The position numbers and the translations under genes are program-made. Of a stretch of DNA of 64,000 bases, positions 1 to 8,263 are shown in pieces. This stretch comes from an uncultured Croceicoccus sp. Its GTDB lineage: Bacteria; Pseudomonadota; Alphaproteobacteria; Sphingomonadales; Sphingomonadaceae. The stretch is taken from NCBI RefSeq assembly GCF_947496385.1, contig NZ_CANMCP010000006.1:162580-226579 (forward strand), read 5' to 3'. Below the pieces are notes generated by a model. It saw nothing but the letters and a program-made list of their open reading frames with translations, did no database searches and was not told the DNA's origin. Every line of letters begins with the position of its first letter. Position 1 is the stretch's first letter.

Positions 1-155
1 CGCAGCAGCGCCTTGAGCGAGATCTTCTCCTGCCCCTTGAGGCCGAATTCGCGCGCGATTTCCCGCTTTCCGGTGGGGGTTTCGCTCGTCTTCACGAACT
101 CCAAAATCTGTTCTTTCGACGGCAGTCCCTGAAATTTCTTCGATTTTTCGTTCAT
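1..155 (-). CDS. rnr: Ribonuclease R, N-terminal fragment (partial, runs off the left edge)
   Basis: Only the first 51 codons are visible, read leftwards from ATG at 155; an in-frame ATG at 164 is an alternative. The residues form the small winged-helix domain that opens RNase R in sphingomonads, with GLPSKEQILEFV near residue 10 and GKREIAREFGLKG near residue 31. RNase R is a processive 3'-5' exoribonuclease that degrades structured RNA in the cytoplasm. The catalytic RNB and S1 domains would lie outside the window, so the call rests on the N-terminal helix-turn-helix alone. The next gene is divergent and starts about 110 bp away. Confidence 0.7.
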   Translation of the reverse strand, partial: MNEKSKKFQGLPSKEQILEFVKTSETPTGKREIAREFGLKGQEKISLKALL

Positions 156-263
156 GGCTCCCATGTGGGCCGCACCTGCGCGATACGCAAGCGCGTTCGC
201 CCGGTTGCAAATGCAATCGCGTGCCCTATCACCCGGCAAAGACCTGCCGACCGGAGCCGACCC

Positions 264-1472
264 ATGACCCAATTCGTTTCGCCCGATACGCTGCGCGCAC
301 GCTTCTCCGCCGCGATGTCGGCGATGTACCGGGCCGAGGTGCCGCTTTATGGCGAATTGCTCGACATCGTGGCGTCGGTAAACGCGCGCTCCGGCGGGGC
401 GGCGACGCACGATGGCGGGCGGCTGGGCGAGGAACGCCACGGCGCGATCCGCGTGGGCACGGCGGCGGAATTGCGCGCGATGCGGCGCTTCTTTGGAGTG
501 ATGGACATGGAGCCTGTCGATTACTACGATCTTTCGGTGGCGGGTGTGCCGGTGCATTCGACTGCGTTTCGCCCCATCACCGCGGGCGGCATGGACGCCA
601 ACCCGTTCCGCATGTTCTGCTCGCTGCTCCGGCTCGAACTGATCGAGGATGCGGCGCTGCGCGATCGGGCTGCGGATATTCTGGAGGCGCGGCAGATCTG
701 CTCGACGCGGCTGATGGAACTCATCGCAAAGGCGGAGGAGACGGGCGGGCTGGCGCCAGGCGATGCCGACGCGTTTCTGGAGGAGGGGCTGAACGTCTTT
801 CGCTGGCACGATACGGCGCGGGTCGATGCCCAGACCTATGGCGAATTGCACGATGCGCACCGCCTTATTGCCGACGTGGTCAGTTTTGCCGGACCGCACA
901 TCAACCATCTGACGCCGCGCACGCTCGACATCGACGCGGCGCAGGCGGAAATGATCGCCCGCAATATCGACGCCAAGGATCAGATCGAAGGCCCGCCGCG
1001 CCGCGCGTGCCCCATTCTCCTGCGTCAGACCAGTTTCAAGGCGCTGTCGGAAACGGTGTCCTTCGGCGGCGACGACGCAGGTGCCCACACCGCCCGTTTC
1101 GGAGAGATCGAGCAACGCGGCGCCGCGCTTACGCCCAAGGGCCGCGCGCTATACGACGAATGCCTCGCCGATGCGCGCGCGGCAGGCGGCGATTACGAGG
1201 CTGCCTTGCGCGAATCCTTTGCCCGCTTTCCCGACGACCTCGACGCGATGCGTGAGGAAGCGCTCGCCTTTTTCCGCGACGGACATCCGGTCACCTACGA
1301 GGATTTCCTGCCCGTGAGCGCAGCCGGCATTTTTCAGTCCAATCTCGGCGCCGAAACGAGCAGTGGACATGGCGAAGCCGGATCGGCGCGCGACGCGTTC
1401 GAGGATGCGCTCGGCATGGCGGTACACGATCCCTTCGCCCTCTATCGTGCGGGCGCCGACGACGCGCCGTAG
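264..1472 (+). CDS. hglS: 2-oxoadipate dioxygenase/decarboxylase (HglS/YdcJ, DUF1338 family)
   Basis: This 402-residue protein matches the DUF1338 family, whose characterised member HglS converts 2-oxoadipate to D-2-hydroxyglutarate and CO2 with Fe(II) and O2, a late step of D-lysine/2-aminoadipate catabolism. The typical EERHGAIRVG segment lies near residues 56-65. His59, His215 and Glu283 (in the FGEIEQRG segment) have the spacing expected of the metal ligands, and Arg63 follows His59 by four residues. I chose ATG 264 because GGAG sits about 7 bases upstream and the family begins there; the frame is open further upstream but looks non-coding. No other lysine-degradation gene is adjacent, so the substrate is inferred from the family. 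An ATP-grasp gene follows after 33 bp. Confidence 0.78.
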   Translation: MTQFVSPDTLRARFSAAMSAMYRAEVPLYGELLDIVASVNARSGGAATHDGGRLGEERHGAIRVGTAAELRAMRRFFGVMDMEPVDYYDLSVAGVPVHSTAFRPITAGGMDANPFRMFCSLLRLELIEDAALRDRAADILEARQICSTRLMELIAKAEETGGLAPGDADAFLEEGLNVFRWHDTARVDAQTYGELHDAHRLIADVVSFAGPHINHLTPRTLDIDAAQAEMIARNIDAKDQIEGPPRRACPILLRQTSFKALSETVSFGGDDAGAHTARFGEIEQRGAALTPKGRALYDECLADARAAGGDYEAALRESFARFPDDLDAMREEALAFFRDGHPVTYEDFLPVSAAGIFQSNLGAETSSGHGEAGSARDAFEDALGMAVHDPFALYRAGADDAP

Positions 1473-1505
1473 GGAACCTGCTGCACGATCGCGATTTGAG
1501 CAGGA

Positions 1506-2405
1506 ATGACCGCCTTTCCCGCCGACGCGAACGATCCGCCAGCGCCTGCTGCGCGTATGCGGGTCGCGCTGTGCTACGCGGCGCGGATGGGGCGGCTGTG
1601 TCCGGTGGAAAACCCGCGCCGCTTCACCGAATTTGTGCAGCATCGCAAGCTATACGATCGCGACCCCGCCATGCCGCGCCTGCTCGACAAGCTCTACGCC
1701 AAACGGCTCGTTGCTGGCCGCCTCGGCTTCGACTGGGTGGCGCCGCTCGCGTGGGAGGGGGCGGCATTGCCGGCGCGGTCGCCCGTGTCGGGGCGTGCGA
1801 TGCTGAAATCGCGGCACGGCTGTAATCAATATCGCGCGCTCGGCCCGTCGCTGGCGCCGGGCCGGTGGGAGACCGTGCGCCGCCAAGCGCATCGCTGGCT
1901 GCGCTCGCCTTATGGTGTGTGGCTCGACGAATGGGCCTATCGCGATGTGCCGCGCGGCCTGATGATCGAGGGGTGGCTCGGCGATGGCGCCACGCTGCCG
2001 GTGGATTACAAGATCTACGTATTTGGCGGCGCGGCCACCCATGTGCAGGTGCACACCGGGCGCGGCGGGGGGCGGCATCGCTGGCACCTGCATGACCGGG
2101 ACTGGAAACGGCTCGATGGCGGCGCAGCGCTTCCCCGGCCGCGCAGCGTCGACGCGATGATCGAGGCGGCGGAAATGCTGTCGGGCGCGATGTCCTTCGT
2201 GCGCGTGGACTTCTACGAATTGCACGGGCGCCCGGTGTTCGGCGAATTCTGCTTCTACCCCGGATCGGGGCTGGACCGGTTTTTCGACGATGCGACCGAT
2301 CTTGCGCTGGGCGGGCTCTGGGCGCTCGCGCTATCGACGCAAAATCCGGTCGCGCGCCTTGACGAGCGGACCGTTCACTCCCCCTCGGAAGTGTCGAGCG
2401 GATAG
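1506..2405 (+). CDS. TupA-like ATP-grasp protein
   Basis: The 299-residue protein resembles the TupA-like ATP-grasp family, often annotated as glycosyltransferase-like or teichuronopeptide-synthesis proteins. Typical features are the N-terminal NPRRFTEFVQHRKLYDR segment near residue 35, the KSRHGCNQY segment in the ATP-grasp lid region near residue 102, and the acidic VRVDFYELHGRPVFGEF metal/ATP segment near residue 235. Family members probably ligate an amino acid to a surface polymer or small molecule; the substrate here is unknown. An in-frame ATG at 1557 is an alternative start. The last 31 bp overlap the 3' end of the convergent M28 peptidase gene. Confidence 0.6.
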   Translation: MTAFPADANDPPAPAARMRVALCYAARMGRLCPVENPRRFTEFVQHRKLYDRDPAMPRLLDKLYAKRLVAGRLGFDWVAPLAWEGAALPARSPVSGRAMLKSRHGCNQYRALGPSLAPGRWETVRRQAHRWLRSPYGVWLDEWAYRDVPRGLMIEGWLGDGATLPVDYKIYVFGGAATHVQVHTGRGGGRHRWHLHDRDWKRLDGGAALPRPRSVDAMIEAAEMLSGAMSFVRVDFYELHGRPVFGEFCFYPGSGLDRFFDDATDLALGGLWALALSTQNPVARLDERTVHSPSEVSSG

Positions 2406-3739
2406 AACGCGCCGCCCGGAACCGCCGCGGCGACCGGGCTTTCCGCCTCACCGGCGCGCGCGCTGACCCCGACGATCCAGTCGTCACCGCGCAACCCGTC
2501 GAGCGTCACCATATGCGTCGCGCCATCGGTTTCGCGCAGCAATTCCCACTGCGCATCGTCGGTCCGCCGGCGCCAGATGCGATAGCCCGTTGCCCCTTCA
2601 CTCGGTGTCCACTGCACCGTGGTAAAGGTCTGCACCGCGGCTTCGGCGGACACGCGCGGAGGCATCGGCGCCTGCGCGAGCGCGGCCAGCGTCTCGACGT
2701 TCAGCCGCGTGACCTTGGCAAGATAGGGGAAATCCATTTCCTCGACCGTGTCGCCGTAGGTCACGCCATCCTCGGTGCGCAGATCCTGATGCTGATGCTC
2801 GTAATCCTCGACCGCGACGGAAAAACGGATGGCGGGATAGCCCATCGCCTGAAACGGCAATTGATCGCCGCCGCGCCCCATGCGGTCGGCGCGATAGATC
2901 TGACGAACGGCGAGCGTATCATCCGTATCGGCGCTCGCGATGCCGGCGATATAGCGCGACAGATTGCGCGACGGGCTGTCGTTCTCGCCGCCGTTGCGGC
3001 GCATGGCACTGCGCAATTCGTCGGTGGAATCGGAACGCAGCGCCTCCGAAAAGACGCGGACATGCGCGTCGTCCGACTTTCCGTCCGAACCGTGCGAGCC
3101 GCCGACGATGTCGTTGTTCAGCACCGCCTTCACGGTCCAGCCCTGCTCCCGCGCGTAATCCGCCATCAGCTTGCCGCCGTAAAGGCCCTGCTCCTCACCC
3201 GAAAGCACGGCATAGACGATGGTCGTGGGATAGTCATGTTGCGACAGCGTGCGCGCCGCTTCGAGCACGAGCGCGGTGCCCGATGCGTTGTCATTGGCGC
3301 CGGGTGCATCGCTTTTCCAGTCCATCACATCGCTGGCACGGCTGTCGATATGGGCCTGCACGATGACGACCTCGTCGGGACGCTCGGTGCCGGGCTGTAT
3401 CGCCACGACATTGACGAGGCGGACCGGCGTTTCGATGCGATTGCCCGACACCATGCGTTCGGGCGTGACGATCGTGAGACAGCCGCCGCACGCCTCGCTC
3501 GCCCGGCGGAATTCCGCCTCTGCCCAGCGGCGGGCCGCGCCGATGCCGCGCGTCGCGCTGTCCTGCTCCGAAAGCGTATGGCGCGTGCCGAAACCGACAA
3601 GGCTTTCGACATCGGCGCGCAGACGGTCCTGCGATACGGGGGCGGCGACCGACGATGCGGGCGACGGATCATGCGCGAAGGCAGGGGCGACGCCGAGCGA
3701 GAGGAGCAATGGAGCGGAGAGAAGCGCGATGGTTTTCAT
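2375..3739 (-). CDS. Secreted M28-family zinc aminopeptidase
   Basis: This 454-residue exported metallopeptidase has an N-terminal signal peptide with a likely AFA cleavage site near residue 22. The M28 (peptidase Q/S-like) zinc site is complete by eye: His130 in QAHIDSR, bridging Asp150 in GANDNASG, the catalytic Glu pair 182-183 in SGEEQG, and Asp210 in LNNDIVG. Residues from about 350 resemble a fibronectin type III-like module (VQTFTTVQWTPSEGATGY). It probably trims peptides outside the cytoplasm. It is convergent with the ATP-grasp gene, and proS lies 66 bp upstream on the same strand. Confidence 0.82.
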   Translation of the reverse strand: MKTIALLSAPLLLSLGVAPAFAHDPSPASSVAAPVSQDRLRADVESLVGFGTRHTLSEQDSATRGIGAARRWAEAEFRRASEACGGCLTIVTPERMVSGNRIETPVRLVNVVAIQPGTERPDEVVIVQAHIDSRASDVMDWKSDAPGANDNASGTALVLEAARTLSQHDYPTTIVYAVLSGEEQGLYGGKLMADYAREQGWTVKAVLNNDIVGGSHGSDGKSDDAHVRVFSEALRSDSTDELRSAMRRNGGENDSPSRNLSRYIAGIASADTDDTLAVRQIYRADRMGRGGDQLPFQAMGYPAIRFSVAVEDYEHQHQDLRTEDGVTYGDTVEEMDFPYLAKVTRLNVETLAALAQAPMPPRVSAEAAVQTFTTVQWTPSEGATGYRIWRRRTDDAQWELLRETDGATHMVTLDGLRGDDWIVGVSARAGEAESPVAAAVPGGAFYPLDTSEGE

Positions 3740-3805
3740 CCGCCGACGATGCCCGCCAAATCACCCTGCGGCAAGAGCAGGCGATCGCCCGCGCGCCAAA
3801 CCCGC

Positions 3806-5371
3806 CTAGTAGGTGCGGCCGATATAGATCGTCTCGACCGCCTTATCCCCGGTAAAGAAGCACGGCGCATCGGGCACGTCGGCATCGAGCGCGGAATTGC
3901 GAATCGTGATCTTCAGCGTTTTCAGCTTTTCCACGATCGCGTCGAGCGCGGCGCCGGTCGGGCGCGACCATGGCACCGCGACCCAGCCCGGCTTCGTCTC
4001 GCTTTCGCGGAAATGATCGGCCAGCGTCTCGAAATCGGTGACGTCGTAACGGATCGCGGCATCGCGCCGTTCGCGGGCACGCTCGAACAGGGTCTGCTGA
4101 ATCTCCGCGAGGATACCGCCGGCGCAGAACACGAAATCGTGCCGGTCCTGCAAGGCGAAATCGGGCTTTCCGTCATCCTCGCGCCACAGCGCATCGCGGC
4201 GCAGGACCGAAAGCTTGTCGCCCTCCATGTCGCGGGGGCCGACCTCGATGATAAGGGGCGCACCCTTGCGGACCCAGCCCCAGCGTTTCACCGCCGTCTT
4301 GCCCGGCTTGCGATCGACGAGCACGCGGATCGGCTCGCGGAAGACGTCCTGCCCGATGAGCGCGGTGCGCACTTCCTCGCAATAGTTGATGATGTCGGCG
4401 TCCTCGTCCTTGCCGCGCAGCAAGGGCAGGATGACGATCTGATGCGGGGCGACGCGGGGCGGCACGGCCAGCCCGTCATCGTCGCCATGGGTCATGATGA
4501 CGCCGCCGATCATGCGGGTGGACACGCCCCAGCTCGTCGTGTGGCAAAGCTGCTGCTGCCCCTCGCTGTCCTGGTAACGGATGTCGGCGGCCTCGGCGAA
4601 GGTCGTGCCGAGGTAATGGGACGTGCCTGCCTGCAATGCCTTGCCGTCCTGCATCATCGCCTCGATGCTGAAGGTCGCATCGGCGCCGGGGAAACGCTCG
4701 TTCTCCGGCTTTTCCCCCGCGATCACCGGCATGGCCAGCACGTCCTCGGCAAAGGCGCGATAGACCTCGAGCATTTTCAGCGTCTCGTCCATGGCGTCGG
4801 CCTTGTCGGCATGGGCGGTATGCCCCTCCTGCCACAGGAATTCGCTCGTGCGCAGGAACATGCGGGTCCGCATTTCCCAGCGCACGACATTGGCCCACTG
4901 GTTGATCTTGAGCGGAAGATCGCGCCAGCTCTGCACCCAGCGGTGCATCGCCTGACCGATCACCGTTTCCGACGTCGGCCGCACGACAAGCGGTTCCTCA
5001 AGCTCGGCATCGGGATCGACGACGAGCTTGCCGTCCTCCGCCTTCAGCCGGTGATGCGTGACGACGGCCATTTCCTTGGCGAAACCCTCGACATGCTCCG
5101 CCTCTTTCCCGAAATAGGAAAGCGGGATGAAGATCGGGAAATAGCAATTGTCATGACCGGTCAGCTTGATCTGTTCGTCCAGAAGCCGCTGAATCCGTTC
5201 CCAGATGCCCCAGCCCCACGGCTTGATGATCATGCACCCGCGCACGCCCGATTCCTCGGCCAGATCCGCCTGGGACACGACCGCCTGGTACCAGGCGGCG
5301 AAATCGTCCTCGCGCTTGATGTCCAGCGCATGGCGAATCGTCGGAAATTGGGCGTCGGTCTTGGCGGCCAC
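3806..5371 (-). CDS. proS: Prolyl-tRNA synthetase, archaeal/eukaryotic-like type 3
   Basis: ProRS charges tRNA-Pro with proline in the cytoplasm. The 521-residue sequence has the architecture of the short archaeal/eukaryotic-type enzymes rather than the editing-domain bacterial form: it starts with a DDFAAWYQAVVSQADLAEE-like segment, carries class II motif 1 in RGCMIIKPWGWGIWE, and motif 2 in RWEMRTRMFLRTSEF. It ends in a Tyr (IYIGRTY), as in type 3 enzymes where the C-terminal Tyr reaches the active site. Most alphaproteobacteria use the shorter bacterial type without the insertion domain, so the presence of this form is noteworthy, though it may be a lineage trait. phaR is 108 bp upstream on the same strand with a terminator-like hairpin between them. 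Confidence 0.9.
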   Translation of the reverse strand: MAAKTDAQFPTIRHALDIKREDDFAAWYQAVVSQADLAEESGVRGCMIIKPWGWGIWERIQRLLDEQIKLTGHDNCYFPIFIPLSYFGKEAEHVEGFAKEMAVVTHHRLKAEDGKLVVDPDAELEEPLVVRPTSETVIGQAMHRWVQSWRDLPLKINQWANVVRWEMRTRMFLRTSEFLWQEGHTAHADKADAMDETLKMLEVYRAFAEDVLAMPVIAGEKPENERFPGADATFSIEAMMQDGKALQAGTSHYLGTTFAEAADIRYQDSEGQQQLCHTTSWGVSTRMIGGVIMTHGDDDGLAVPPRVAPHQIVILPLLRGKDEDADIINYCEEVRTALIGQDVFREPIRVLVDRKPGKTAVKRWGWVRKGAPLIIEVGPRDMEGDKLSVLRRDALWREDDGKPDFALQDRHDFVFCAGGILAEIQQTLFERARERRDAAIRYDVTDFETLADHFRESETKPGWVAVPWSRPTGAALDAIVEKLKTLKITIRNSALDADVPDAPCFFTGDKAVETIYIGRTY

Positions 5372-5402
5372 TGCGTACCTCGGGTATAGAGCATATCAAT
5401 AA

Positions 5403-5431
5403 AGGGGTGACGGCTGTCCTGCCGCACCCCT
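5403..5431 (-). terminator. Hairpin after phaR
   Basis: AGGGGTG at 5403-5409 pairs with CACCCCT at 5425-5431, and CGGC 5411-5414 pairs with GCCG 5421-5424, leaving a six-base loop. Read on the minus strand the stem is followed by TTTATTG. It lies between the phaR stop and the proS start, so it probably ends phaR transcription. The T-run is short, so strength is uncertain. Confidence 0.5.
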
Positions 5432-5479
5432 GTCGGGAACGCCCTATTCCCAAGCGCTCCATTTGCCAAGCGTGGCGTG

Positions 5480-6088
5480 CTATTTGATGAGCTTGTTCAG
5501 CTGGTTTTGCATCTCGGCCATTTGCCGGCGCAGCGTTTCAAGCTCGGCCTCCTTGCCCTCGTCGCTCGTCGCGCTCGCGTCGCCCTCGGGCCGGTCCTCG
5601 CCCTGCGGCGCGCCGCTGTGCTGCGCTCCGCCGGGCATGAACGCATTGGTCGCGGCGGTGAACATCGCCATGTTCTGCTGCGCCAGCTTGGCCAAGGGAT
5701 TGGAGCCGAGGCTTTCCTCGAACGTCTTGCGCATCTTCATCTGGTTTTCGCGAAAATGCTGCATCGACATTTCGAGATAATGCGGGATCATCGACTGCAT
5801 CGAATTGCCGTACATCGAAATCAGATCGCGCAGGAAACTCACCGGCAACATCTGCGATCCGCCCGCGGCCTCTTCGTCCATGATGATCTGCGTCAGGATC
5901 TGATGCGTGATGTCGTTGCCGCTCTTCGCATCGACGACCTGAAACTCGACCCCTTCGCGCGTCATCTTCGACAGGTGATCGAGCGTGATATAGCTGGAGC
6001 TGTCGGTGTTATACAGGCGCCGGTTGGCATATTTCTTGATGATGATGACACCATCTTCGCGCTTCTTTTCCGCCATATCCATGCCCAT
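5480..6088 (-). CDS. phaR: Polyhydroxyalkanoate synthesis repressor PhaR
   Basis: About 202 residues. PhaR binds PHA granules and represses phasin and other PHA genes, so storage-polymer synthesis is coupled to granule surface area. The N-terminal PHB/PHA accumulation-regulator domain is clear: IIIKKYANRRLYNT near residue 15, then SSSYITLDHLSKM and the ITHQILTQIIMDEE segment. A predicted coiled coil of alternating Glu/Arg/Gln lies near the C terminus (ELETLRRQMAEMQNQL). Starts at GTG 6091, ATG 6088 or ATG 6076 are all possible; the last gives the usual MAEKK opening. No PHA synthase or phasin gene is nearby. Confidence 0.88.
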   Translation of the reverse strand: MGMDMAEKKREDGVIIIKKYANRRLYNTDSSSYITLDHLSKMTREGVEFQVVDAKSGNDITHQILTQIIMDEEAAGGSQMLPVSFLRDLISMYGNSMQSMIPHYLEMSMQHFRENQMKMRKTFEESLGSNPLAKLAQQNMAMFTAATNAFMPGGAQHSGAPQGEDRPEGDASATSDEGKEAELETLRRQMAEMQNQLNKLIK

Positions 6089-6175
6089 CACTACTGAACG
6101 ACCCCGCCGGATTGCGGATTTTCACGTTGCTGCACACGCTCTTAGCATGCGCAGCATTGACGGGGCAAGCGCCGC

Positions 6176-7255
6176 TTACCCCCGAAGGCGCGGGCCGGAC
6201 ACGGTGAGCAGTTCGTATTGCGACAGGCCGCAGGTCCGCGCCGCTTCCGGCAGGTCGTAACGCGCCGCGACCCAGTCCCCCTCCCCGATGCCGCTATCGC
6301 CGAGGTCGATCGCGGTCATGTCCATCGACACGCGGCCAAGAACCGGGAGCGTTCGGCCATCGCACACGAAGCCGCCCTTCCCGCTCCAGCAGCGCAGATA
6401 CCCGTCGGCATAGCCCAGCGACACGATGCCCACGCGCAAGTCGCGCGGCGCGGTGAAGGTCGCGTTATATCCGATGCTGTCACCCGCCGCGACATGGCGG
6501 GCCTGCAATACCATCGCCTCGGGCGTGACGACCTGGCGGATATGCGGGGACAGTTCGGGGCGCGGCACCCCGCCATAAAGCGCGAGACCGGGCCGGGTGA
6601 GATCGAAATGGTAATCCGCGCCTAATGCGATCCCCGCACCATTGGCAAGGCTCGCCCGCTGGTGCGGGATCCGGTGCAGCAGGCCTGCGAACGCATCGCG
6701 TTGCCGCGCATTGGCCGCGACATCCTCGTCGGCGCAGGCGAGATGCGACATCAGCGTGCCGACCTGCAATTGCTGCAATCTCGCATCGCCGCATTCGTCG
6801 GGACGCAGGCCCAGCCGGTTCATCCCCGTATCGATCATGAGATCGCACGACCCGCCGCCGGCCGCGAGCCATCGGTCAACCTGCGTCAGACTGTTGAGTA
6901 CGGGGCGCAATCCGGTCGCCCGGGCATAGCGCGCTTCCTCATCCGTGGCAGGGCCGTGGAGCACCGAGATCGCATCGGCCGGAACGGAGGCCATGACATC
7001 GGGCGCCTCCTGCCAGTGCGCGATGAAGAAATGGCGGCAGCCTGCCTCCCACAGGACGCGCGCCGCCCGCCGTGCGCCGGTGCCGTAGCCGTCCGCCTTC
7101 ACCGCCGCCCCGGCCGTCGCCCGCCCGGATAACCGGTCCAGCACGCGCCAGTTCGCCGCCAACGCATCTTCGTCAAAAGACAGGCGCAAGGCAGGCGGCG
7201 GAAGCGGCACACCTGGCTCATCGCCATTCGCGAGCGGCGGCGTCACTTCGCTCAC
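6176..7255 (-). CDS. alr: Alanine racemase
   Basis: PLP enzyme interconverting L- and D-alanine to supply D-Ala for peptidoglycan. The PLP lysine is Lys53 in AAVKADGYGTGA, and the second catalytic residue, the Tyr of SIGYNATF, lies in the C-terminal half. I place the start at GTG 7255, whose bases overlap the TGA of the upstream NifU-like gene (GTGA), typical of translational coupling; earlier in-frame ATGs would lie deep inside that gene. Length 359 residues is normal. It is the last gene of a minus-strand run radA - cvpA - NifU-like - alr. Confidence 0.9.
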   Translation of the reverse strand: MSEVTPPLANGDEPGVPLPPPALRLSFDEDALAANWRVLDRLSGRATAGAAVKADGYGTGARRAARVLWEAGCRHFFIAHWQEAPDVMASVPADAISVLHGPATDEEARYARATGLRPVLNSLTQVDRWLAAGGGSCDLMIDTGMNRLGLRPDECGDARLQQLQVGTLMSHLACADEDVAANARQRDAFAGLLHRIPHQRASLANGAGIALGADYHFDLTRPGLALYGGVPRPELSPHIRQVVTPEAMVLQARHVAAGDSIGYNATFTAPRDLRVGIVSLGYADGYLRCWSGKGGFVCDGRTLPVLGRVSMDMTAIDLGDSGIGEGDWVAARYDLPEAARTCGLSQYELLTVSGPRLRG

Positions 7256-7683
7256 CCTTCGCGAACCATCGGGCGAAGCGCGTTCGCCGCCGCGTTCCAT
7301 GCCAGCAACATCGCCCCGTGGCGCCCCGGATAGGCGCGTGCCGGTGCGATCAGGTCGAGCCCCGGCCAGTCGGGCTGCGGTCCGTCGCGGCGCACCCATT
7401 CCTCCATCGCCGCGTTCGCCGCCGCGATGTCCTGCGCGTCGCGGCCCGCGGCAGATTCCGCGAAGACCGCCGCACCCGCCTGCCCCACCGCGCAGGCATG
7501 GGCCGCGATGCCGACCTCCGCGATCTTGCCGCCCTCGCCGAGCAGCAGGCCCAGCTCGACCCGGCTGCCGCAGCTGGGCGAGCGCGCCTCGCCGCGAATG
7601 GAAAAGCGCGAATCCAGCGTAAAGGATGCAAGCCGGGTCGCCGCGGCCAGCACGGCGGGCGTATAGAGCCGGTGCGCGTTCAT
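7252..7683 (-). CDS. NifU/IscU-like Fe-S cluster scaffold protein
   Basis: 143 residues related to the N-terminal NifU/IscU scaffold domain that assembles Fe-S clusters on cysteines. Two of the expected cysteines are visible, in SPSCGSRV near residue 37 and AHACAVGQA near residue 64. The third, near the C terminus of canonical IscU, is missing: that part reads RHGAMLLAW. Sphingomonads commonly carry this divergent form beside cvpA. The missing ligand suggests a specialised carrier or a degenerate scaffold. It overlaps cvpA by 4 bp (ATGA) and alr by 4 bp (GTGA). Confidence 0.65.
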   Translation of the reverse strand: MNAHRLYTPAVLAAATRLASFTLDSRFSIRGEARSPSCGSRVELGLLLGEGGKIAEVGIAAHACAVGQAGAAVFAESAAGRDAQDIAAANAAMEEWVRRDGPQPDWPGLDLIAPARAYPGRHGAMLLAWNAAANALRPMVREG

Positions 7684-8252
7684 CGGGTCGCGGCGTCCAC
7701 TTCGCTGCTCACGCGCTCCATGTCGTCCTCGCCGTCTTCCTCGTCCGCCTGCGCGCGAAAGGCGGCGCGGCGCTGCTCGATATCCTCGACCAGTGCGATG
7801 CTGGCCGCGTTGACGAAGGAATAGCTGCGCGCCTTCGCGATCCAGTCGGGCCGCCCCTCCACGCCCCAGATCGTGTCATATCCCAGCACCAGCACCGAAA
7901 AGGCCAGCACGACCATGATCAGCCCCTTCACGATGCCAAAGCCCAGGCCCAGCATCCGGTCGACCGCGCCGAGCACCGAGTTGCGCGCGCGCGACCCGGC
8001 CCACCGCGCGATCAGCTTCACGATGAGATAGGGCACCATCAACAATACGGCAAAGGCCAGCACCGCCGCGCTCGCCTGCGTGTCGATATACTGCAGCATC
8101 CACTGCGTCAGCGGGGTATGCAGCGCGGAGATTGCGATCATCGCGGCGATCCACGCGGCCAGCGCCAGTATCTCATGCACGAACCCGCGCATGAAGCCGC
8201 CCACCGCCGCAAAACCGACGATGATAATCACCACGAGATCGAATGCCGTCAT
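7680..8252 (-). CDS. CvpA family inner-membrane protein
   Basis: 190 residues with four hydrophobic segments in the first 130 residues, then an acidic cytoplasmic tail (ADEEDGEDDME). The opening TAFDLVVIIIVGFAAVGGFMRGFVHE and the central SVLGAVDRMLGLGFGIVKGL segment are hallmarks of the CvpA family. CvpA is needed for colicin V production and for envelope/bile resistance in enterobacteria, but its molecular role is unknown. It starts 11 bp after radA stops and its stop overlaps the next start, so it belongs to the radA operon. Confidence 0.85.
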   Translation of the reverse strand: MTAFDLVVIIIVGFAAVGGFMRGFVHEILALAAWIAAMIAISALHTPLTQWMLQYIDTQASAAVLAFAVLLMVPYLIVKLIARWAGSRARNSVLGAVDRMLGLGFGIVKGLIMVVLAFSVLVLGYDTIWGVEGRPDWIAKARSYSFVNAASIALVEDIEQRRAAFRAQADEEDGEDDMERVSSEVDAATR

Positions 8253-8263
8253 GGCGTTATCCG

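Noticed and set aside
2513..5389. A 958-residue plus-strand open frame opposite the M28 peptidase and proS
   Set aside because: It is the mirror of two well-supported minus-strand genes, with a His/Arg-rich composition and no recognisable domain; a GC-rich antisense artefact.
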